A stretch of 64,000 bases of DNA from Pseudomonadota bacterium (GTDB taxonomy: Bacteria; Desulfobacterota; Desulfovibrionia; Desulfovibrionales; Desulfovibrionaceae). The translations under genes were made by a program, and so were the position numbers. Position 1 is the first letter of the stretch. The number at the start of each line of letters is the position of its first letter. Shown one piece after another: positions 59,299 through 64,000 of this stretch. Below the pieces are notes generated by a model. That model had not been told where the DNA came from. It worked only from the letters and a program-made list of their open reading frames with translations, and ran no database searches. Location: assembly GCA_023460395.1 (NCBI GenBank), contig JAEWQB010000019.1, positions 62,001-126,000 of the forward strand, written 5' to 3'.

Positions 59299-60690
59299 TT
59301 ACTCTTCGTCCTCAGCCAGTTTCAGGTGGTCAGGCACAATGGCCATTTTAAGGATAAGCGGCTTGAGGAATGTCCAGCGGATGCCTATTTCGTATTCTTC
59401 CTCAAGGTCGCGGATGGCGTCCCAGCAGTTGTGGCACGGAGCCACCACGAGCTTGCAGCCCGTGGCCAGAATCTGATCGCGCTTGGTTTTGAGGGCTTCG
59501 TTGCGTTGGTGCCGGTATTTACCGATACCATTGAAGCCGCCGCCACCACCGCAACAGTAGTTGTGCTCGCGGTTAGGTGCCATTTCCCGGTAGTCTTCCG
59601 CAATATAGCTCATGATCTCGCGGGTAATGTTGGCAAGACCGTGGTTGCGCACGTAGTTGCAGGAGTCCTGTAGCGTGACAGGCTCTTTTATTTTTTTAGT
59701 CGGATCGATTTTTATTTTTCCAGTGCGCAGGGCTTCAGCCAGCCATTCCACATAGTGGATGTACGGTGCGGGAGTAAGCCCGTCTTCGCGGCCTGCCCAG
59801 TATGGTCCCTCAATGACGGTGGCGCGGTGCGCGTGACCGCATTCCGTGCCTACCACACGCTTGGGACGCAGGCGTTCAATGGCACTGTACACGGTTTCCA
59901 CCTGCATTTTGCAGGCTGCCCAGTCCCCGGCAAACATGGCAAGGGAGGTTTGTTCCCACCCGGTGCTGGGTACGGTCCAGTTTTCTCCTGCCAGATGGAA
60001 GAGAATGGCGGCTTCAGCCAGATCTTCCGGGTAGTGTTTGGGTTCGCGGGCGTTCAGGGTGTACATGATGTCCGCGTCTTCTTTATCTACCGGAATCTCA
60101 AGGCCGGGCCATTCTTCGCCATATTCGTCGGCCATCCATTCGCAGGTGTCCACCCAGTCTTCTTCGGTCACGTCCATCTGGGCGTTGTACACGCGGTGCA
60201 TGCCGGAGCCGATTTTCATTTCCCACGGCACAAACCCTTGCGAAAAGAGCAGGCCGCGCAGGTAGCTGAACATAACACCCATATCAATGCCGTGCGGGCA
60301 GTACATGCCGCATCGGTTGCAGCAGGTGCACTGCGACCACGCCACATCCATGCAGTGACGCATGAATTCGTTGGTTACGTCGCCCTTGCGTTTGACGATT
60401 TCGCCAAGCGTGGACTGTATTTTATATGCGGGAACCTGCTTGGGGTCGCGGTTGCTGACGCGGTACAGAAAGCAGGAGTCCGCGCACATGCCGCAGTGGG
60501 CGCATATTTCCAGCCACGTGCGGGTGCGGGATTTACAGGTTTTTTCCAGAGTGGCGGCCAGAGTGGGCACGTCCACTTCCAGTCGGGTCATTTCATCGTA
60601 ATATTGGGCACCGCCCTTGTCACCGAGGAGGGACTTCAGGTCTTCCTCGGAATTTACGGGCTGCCTATTGCAAAACGTACCTTCAGGCAT
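59299..60690 (-). CDS. hmcF: HmcF, iron-sulfur subunit of the Hmc complex
   Basis: A 463-residue cytoplasmic protein. Two ferredoxin-type clusters are seen (CAHCGMCADSCF and CTCCNRCGMYCPHG, roughly residues 63-120), then CCG-type domains resembling HdrD/DsrK, with GTECGHAHR and NYCCGGGGGF. It probably faces the cytoplasm and passes electrons to or from disulfide or quinone pools. AGGAG precedes the ATG at 60690. It is 24 bases after hmcE and belongs to the Hmc transmembrane complex with the high-molecular-weight cytochrome. Confidence 0.94.
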   Translation of the reverse strand: MPEGTFCNRQPVNSEEDLKSLLGDKGGAQYYDEMTRLEVDVPTLAATLEKTCKSRTRTWLEICAHCGMCADSCFLYRVSNRDPKQVPAYKIQSTLGEIVKRKGDVTNEFMRHCMDVAWSQCTCCNRCGMYCPHGIDMGVMFSYLRGLLFSQGFVPWEMKIGSGMHRVYNAQMDVTEEDWVDTCEWMADEYGEEWPGLEIPVDKEDADIMYTLNAREPKHYPEDLAEAAILFHLAGENWTVPSTGWEQTSLAMFAGDWAACKMQVETVYSAIERLRPKRVVGTECGHAHRATVIEGPYWAGREDGLTPAPYIHYVEWLAEALRTGKIKIDPTKKIKEPVTLQDSCNYVRNHGLANITREIMSYIAEDYREMAPNREHNYCCGGGGGFNGIGKYRHQRNEALKTKRDQILATGCKLVVAPCHNCWDAIRDLEEEYEIGIRWTFLKPLILKMAIVPDHLKLAEDEE

Positions 60691-60713
60691 GGGTTGCTCC
60701 TAGAGGCTTGCTG

Positions 60714-61394
60714 TTACCAAGGGAATCCATATGTCCGCTTCATGCCACCGCGCTTGATGCTATAGTCCATGCCGAGCTGCGCGCGGGATAGGAAAAACAG
60801 CACAATGTGCGAGAGTTTGGTGAAGGGGGTCAGGATAAGCAGCAGTTCACCCGTGATGATGTGGGCGATAATCCAAAACTCATACGTGCCCCAGTGCATG
60901 CGGGCCACGAAGCCTGTGACAAAGGGAGCCAGTGAAACGGCAAGAATGAGCCAGTCATATGCCGTTGTGAGAATACGTACTTCGGTCAGCGCAATGCGGC
61001 GCAGGGCCAGCATAGCGCCGCCTATGATGGCGAGCACTGTCAGCACGTCCGCTACCACGGAAGGCAGAGTGGGCAGGCTGAAGCCCAGCACCTGTGCCAG
61101 TAGAACCTGATGCCCCAACAGGAACAGGGGAACCAGCACTGCACCGATATGGAAGAGGAAGAACCCAGCCATCATAAATGGCTGTGCGCGCCAGCTATGG
61201 GTTGCACCGGGAATCATCCAACGGCGGATGGACTGCGCGGCCCCTTTCAAGCCCAATGCCATGTGCGGACGGTAGGCCACACGGTCCAACTGCCAGCTCA
61301 GACCGCGTATGTACATAACGGCACGAAACGCCAGTCCCCCGAAGAATACCGCAAGGGATATCAGGAGCATCGGTCCGGTAAGGAATCCAATCAT
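60714..61394 (-). CDS. hmcE: HmcE, cytochrome b-like membrane subunit
   Basis: A 226-residue membrane protein of the NarI/DsrM-like type, with about five to six segments. MIGFLTGPMLLISLAVFFGGL starts the protein; histidines in GAVLVPLFLLGHQVL and LLILTPFTKLSHIVLFFLSR are possible heme b ligands. It probably anchors HmcF and moves electrons across the membrane. AGGAG-type sequence precedes the ATG at 61394. It lies between hmcD and hmcF. Confidence 0.9.
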   Translation of the reverse strand: MIGFLTGPMLLISLAVFFGGLAFRAVMYIRGLSWQLDRVAYRPHMALGLKGAAQSIRRWMIPGATHSWRAQPFMMAGFFLFHIGAVLVPLFLLGHQVLLAQVLGFSLPTLPSVVADVLTVLAIIGGAMLALRRIALTEVRILTTAYDWLILAVSLAPFVTGFVARMHWGTYEFWIIAHIITGELLLILTPFTKLSHIVLFFLSRAQLGMDYSIKRGGMKRTYGFPW

Positions 61395-61427
61395 CGTTTT
61401 CTCCTTGTCTTGCAGACAGATGGTCCG

Positions 61428-61571
61428 CTAGTACTTCCGGATTTTTTCGTCTCTGCCGGTCAGGAACAGCCAGTAGCCAACAAAGCTGACCAGAGCCACC
61501 CCCATGAGGATGTAGGTAATGCTCTTGGTGTGCAGCATGAAATCGTGGAGGGTATAGAAAATGCGTTCCAT
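61428..61571 (-). CDS. hmcD: HmcD, very small membrane subunit
   Basis: A 47-residue protein: MERIFYTLHDFMLHTKSITY begins it, followed by one membrane segment (ILMGVALVSFVGYWLFL) and a charged end GRDEKIRKY. GGGAG lies 9 bases before the ATG at 61571. It sits between hmcC (16 bases before) and hmcE, exactly where D. vulgaris encodes the small HmcD subunit. It is easily missed because of its length. Confidence 0.88.
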   Translation of the reverse strand: MERIFYTLHDFMLHTKSITYILMGVALVSFVGYWLFLTGRDEKIRKY

Positions 61572-61586
61572 TGTTCTTTCTCCCGC

Positions 61587-62747
61587 CTAGTGGGCGTCCT
61601 TGTAATCGGGATGCTCGTAAAGCACGGGCATCTTGGTGGCGATAAACCGGTATACCGTGACGATGAGCGTGATGATGAAAATGGAGATGCCCACTTCCAT
61701 CCAACTGGGGAAGTAGCGTTCCGCCGCGGGCAACTGCCAGTTATAGGCGATCATGCTCACGTTGAAGCGGTTCACAACAATGCCCAGCACTCCAAACACG
61801 GAGGCCACACGCACGAGGGTGAGGTTTTTTTCACGTACCCCCAGTGCGTACAGGAATGCGGGCAGGGCCACGAAGCCCAGCATTTCCACCATGAACCACG
61901 CGCCGTATCCGGTAGCCAGATAGTGCCAGTCGTTGTCCATGGTGATGTCGAATATTTTGATGAAGAAGTATCCCAGCAGGATAAACGAGGCTGCCTTAGC
62001 CATGCCGAAGGCCACGCCGTCCGCTTCCTTTATGTGGGTTTCGTCCATTTTGTGGTGCAGCCCTTTGTGGGTCAGCGTGCCTTCAAAAATGACCATGGAA
62101 GCGCCTGCCACCATGGAGGACATGAAGAAGAACACGGGAAGGAAGCTGGAATACCACAGCGGATGCACCTTGCCGGGAGCGATGACAAAGAGCGCGCCCA
62201 AGGAGCTTTGGTGCATGGTGGAAAGAACCACCCCCAGAATGGTCAGAGGCAGGGTGAGCTTGATAATGACGTTGCGAATTTTGCGCAGTCCCAGCCATTC
62301 CAATGCGGCAGGGGACCATTCCACAAACAGTACGGTCACATAGGTAGCCACGCACAGGCCCACTTCAAAGAGCAACGATGTGGTGCCCTGTGACCAGACC
62401 AGTGGATAGGGCAGACGCCACGGATGACCAAGGTCATACAGCAGCGCGATAACCACAAAGAAGTAGCCGAGGAAGGCCGTGGTAATAGCCGGGCGTACCG
62501 CAGAGTGATAACGCTTGAGGCCAAACAGGTAACAGGAGGCCGAGGTTACGTAACCGCCTGCGGCAAGAGCCACGCCGCAAAGCAGGTCAAACCCGATCCA
62601 GAGGCCCCACGGGGTATTGTCATCCAGATTGGTGACAGCCCCGATGCCTTTGTAGAAGCGCAGGAACGTCAGTACCAGCCCGCCAGCGAGAATGACGGCG
62701 GTGAGGACATTGCCCGGCGTCCAGAAGGATTTCTGGTTGTTGCTCAT
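61587..62747 (-). CDS. hmcC: HmcC, NrfD-type integral membrane subunit
   Basis: A 386-residue NrfD/PsrC-like protein with about ten membrane segments. GLWIGFDLLCGVALAAGGYVTSA and ...VVLSTMHQSSLGALFVIAPGKVHPLWYSS are the diagnostic stretches. Such subunits bind quinone or conduct protons in iron-sulfur/NrfD modules. The ATG at 62747 abuts the hmcB stop, with its ribosome binding site (GGAGGAGG) inside the end of hmcB, so translation is coupled. Confidence 0.94.
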   Translation of the reverse strand: MSNNQKSFWTPGNVLTAVILAGGLVLTFLRFYKGIGAVTNLDDNTPWGLWIGFDLLCGVALAAGGYVTSASCYLFGLKRYHSAVRPAITTAFLGYFFVVIALLYDLGHPWRLPYPLVWSQGTTSLLFEVGLCVATYVTVLFVEWSPAALEWLGLRKIRNVIIKLTLPLTILGVVLSTMHQSSLGALFVIAPGKVHPLWYSSFLPVFFFMSSMVAGASMVIFEGTLTHKGLHHKMDETHIKEADGVAFGMAKAASFILLGYFFIKIFDITMDNDWHYLATGYGAWFMVEMLGFVALPAFLYALGVREKNLTLVRVASVFGVLGIVVNRFNVSMIAYNWQLPAAERYFPSWMEVGISIFIITLIVTVYRFIATKMPVLYEHPDYKDAH

Positions 62748-63860
62748 TTATGCTTCCTCCTCCGGGGTGTTCCCGGCGTCGGTATCTGCTTCCTCTTCTG
62801 GGGCTTGCATGGCGGAGAGCTTCTCTTCGAAGGTCTTTTCCGCTTCGGCAACAGCCTTCTTCACTTCACGTTCCACGGCGGCGTTTTTGTCCTTGGCAGC
62901 CTTGTCCAAAGCGGTTTTGAGTGCGGCATCCGCTTCGGCCTTCGTGGTCTGCACGGCTTCACGCACGGCTTCGGCCTGCTCTTCCTGAGCAATTTTTTCC
63001 TTGCGTTTGCTGATGGCGTAGGCACCGGTCAGCAGGACAGGCCAGATGCCCACCACCATGGGAACGGCACCCAGAGCGCCTGCGGTGAGTTCCGGCGCGG
63101 AGGCTGTGCCCACCAACGGCTGGCCCAACTGTTCGTGCGGCACACCAGACAAGTACATCCAGCTTGTTCCCCCGGCTTCGTGCTCACCATAGATATGGTT
63201 CACATACCGTTCGGGATACTTGCGAATGCGGTCACGCGCGATGGCGATAAGATCTTCGCGGCGACCGAAGGTGAGGGCCTCTTTGGGGCATATTTCCACG
63301 CAGCCGGGAAGCTTGCCTTCCTGAATGCGGGGGTGGCACATGGTGCATTTTTGGATAAGCGGATCTAGCGGATCGTCGTATTCAAAGGTGGGCACACCAA
63401 AGGGGCACGCCACCATGCAGTAACGACAGCCCACGCACAGGTCGCCATTGTAGGTGACCGAGCCATCCGGGTTTTTAGTGAATGCTTTGACGAAACAGGC
63501 CGAGGCGCAAGCTGGTTCTTGGCAATGGTTGCACTGCTGCTTGCGGAAGATAGGATGCTCCAGCCCGGTGGTGTTGTATTTGTTCACCACGGTATAGGTG
63601 TCGGCATCCGTCCTGCGTTTGGAGTCCAGCACCGAAAGGTCGTTAAACGGCGTTTTGGGCTTGGGCAGGTCGTTGACTTCGTAACACGCCTGTTCACATT
63701 TGCGGCATCCGATGCAGCGGGTGCTGTCGTGCAGCACCCCCATGGCATCGGGGTAGCCTTTGAAGGTATGAGTGCCTCCGGCGGCTTTGGCCTTGGTTAC
63801 TCCCATGGCGGAGACAAGACCGGCGCCACCCAGCAGGCTCAGGAATTTTCTGCGATGCAT
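62748..63860 (-). CDS. hmcB: HmcB, periplasmic ferredoxin-like subunit
   Basis: A 370-residue protein starting MHRRKFLSLLGG with a twin-arginine-type leader. Four [4Fe-4S] binding groups are visible: CIGCRKCEQAC, CNHCQEPACASAC, CVGCRYCMVAC and CTMC...C. A hydrophobic segment near residue 285 (GAVPMVVGIWPVLLTGAYAI) is followed by a long Ala/Glu/Lys-rich coiled tail. It passes electrons between the HmcA hemes and HmcC. GGAG lies 8 bases before the ATG at 63860; the frame is open 14 codons further. Confidence 0.94.
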   Translation of the reverse strand: MHRRKFLSLLGGAGLVSAMGVTKAKAAGGTHTFKGYPDAMGVLHDSTRCIGCRKCEQACYEVNDLPKPKTPFNDLSVLDSKRRTDADTYTVVNKYNTTGLEHPIFRKQQCNHCQEPACASACFVKAFTKNPDGSVTYNGDLCVGCRYCMVACPFGVPTFEYDDPLDPLIQKCTMCHPRIQEGKLPGCVEICPKEALTFGRREDLIAIARDRIRKYPERYVNHIYGEHEAGGTSWMYLSGVPHEQLGQPLVGTASAPELTAGALGAVPMVVGIWPVLLTGAYAISKRKEKIAQEEQAEAVREAVQTTKAEADAALKTALDKAAKDKNAAVEREVKKAVAEAEKTFEEKLSAMQAPEEEADTDAGNTPEEEA

Positions 63861-63882
63861 ACTGACTGCTCCTTCCGGGTTC

Positions 63883-64000
63883 CTAGTTCGCGCGCTCGGC
63901 ATGGCAATCCGCGCATGCCGTGGCCTTGGGCTTTTCCAGCTTCATTGCCGCGTGGCAATCCATGCACTGCTGATGGTACGCCGCTTTCAGGCCGGGACGG
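63883..64000 (-). CDS. hmcA: HmcA, high-molecular-weight cytochrome c, C-terminal end only
   Basis: The last 39 codons of a multiheme cytochrome run off the right edge. Two CxxCH heme motifs are visible (CMDCH and CADCH), then AERAN and a TAG. In D. vulgaris HmcA is a 16-heme periplasmic cytochrome; position directly before hmcB supports that identity. It ends 22 bases before the hmcB start. Confidence 0.88.
   Translation of the reverse strand, partial: RPGLKAAYHQQCMDCHAAMKLEKPKATACADCHAERAN

Noticed and set aside
61110..62393. Long open frame antisense to hmcC and hmcE, rich in His and Gln
   Set aside because: Crosses three real genes (hmcE, hmcD, hmcC) and reflects their membrane codons read backwards.
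1..64000. tRNA, rRNA, CRISPR arrays, insertion sequences, prophage or integrase genes
   Set aside because: I looked in the gaps and among the proteins and saw none; a tRNAscan-SE or CRISPR finder run would confirm.

Overview
The window reads as chromosomal DNA of a dissimilatory sulfate reducer of the Desulfovibrio group. The strongest reasons are an hmc operon (the tail of hmcA, then hmcB-C-D-E-F) followed by rrf1 and rrf2, a hook/rod flagellar operon that ends in csrA-fliW and faces a FlgM gene pair, and many chemoreceptors and cyclic-di-GMP proteins. Base composition looks moderately GC-rich throughout. No insertion sequence, phage gene, CRISPR array, rRNA or tRNA was seen. Genes are densely packed, most with clear GGAGG-type ribosome binding sites.

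Layout. 1-11.8 kb: the first 20 codons of a YjbQ-family gene; a chemoreceptor with a cytoplasmic PAS domain; an HD-GYP phosphodiesterase; a phosphate uptake operon (pstS-pstC-pstA-pstB plus a small HAD phosphatase) with overlapping genes; a divergent tandem-PAS protein; and a Cache-type chemoreceptor. 11.9-14.5 kb: a cobalamin riboswitch in front of an anaerobic (class III) ribonucleotide reductase, nrdD. 14.5-18.9 kb: an apparent cysteine/serine breakdown module of a YheO-type regulator, RidA, a DAACS-type symporter and an L-cysteine desulfidase. 19-25.6 kb: a large DinG-like helicase, a DUF401 membrane protein, and purD-purE. 25.8-33.9 kb: a PaaK-like CoA ligase, a second HD-GYP protein, a HAD hydrolase, an HU protein, CheD, a GT8-type glycosyltransferase, a PAS-GGDEF protein, a methyltransferase and Maf. 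34-45.7 kb: a sigma-28-type promoter with a FlgM gene pair, facing flgF-flgG-flgA-flgH-flgI-flgJ/LytM-flgN-flgK-flgL-csrA-fliW. 45.8-57.8 kb: an ABC-F ATPase, a Nudix hydrolase, a YdcZ-like membrane protein, a bacteriohemerythrin, asd, two aminotransferases, a glycosyltransferase, ung, a second YjbQ-family gene and selB. 57.8-64 kb: a small coiled-coil gene, then rrf2-rrf1-hmcF-E-D-C-B and the last two heme motifs of HmcA.

How the parts fit. Three themes recur. Motility and second-messenger control: two receptors, CheD, two HD-GYP proteins, one GGDEF protein, the hook/rod operon, FlgM and CsrA/FliW. Anaerobic energy metabolism: the Hmc membrane redox complex and its Rrf regulators. Nutrient-responsive control: B12 sensing ahead of nrdD, phosphate uptake, and cysteine degradation that releases sulfide and pyruvate. 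The most informative observations are the cobalamin riboswitch controlling a B12-independent reductase, the near-consensus sigma-28 promoter at the FlgM pair, the palindrome overlapping the HU promoter, and the GC-rich hairpin between hmcF and rrf1. I did not find a clearly unprecedented multi-gene system. The least explained items are the tandem-PAS protein beside pstS, the N-terminal third of the DinG-like helicase, and several structured intergenic stretches.
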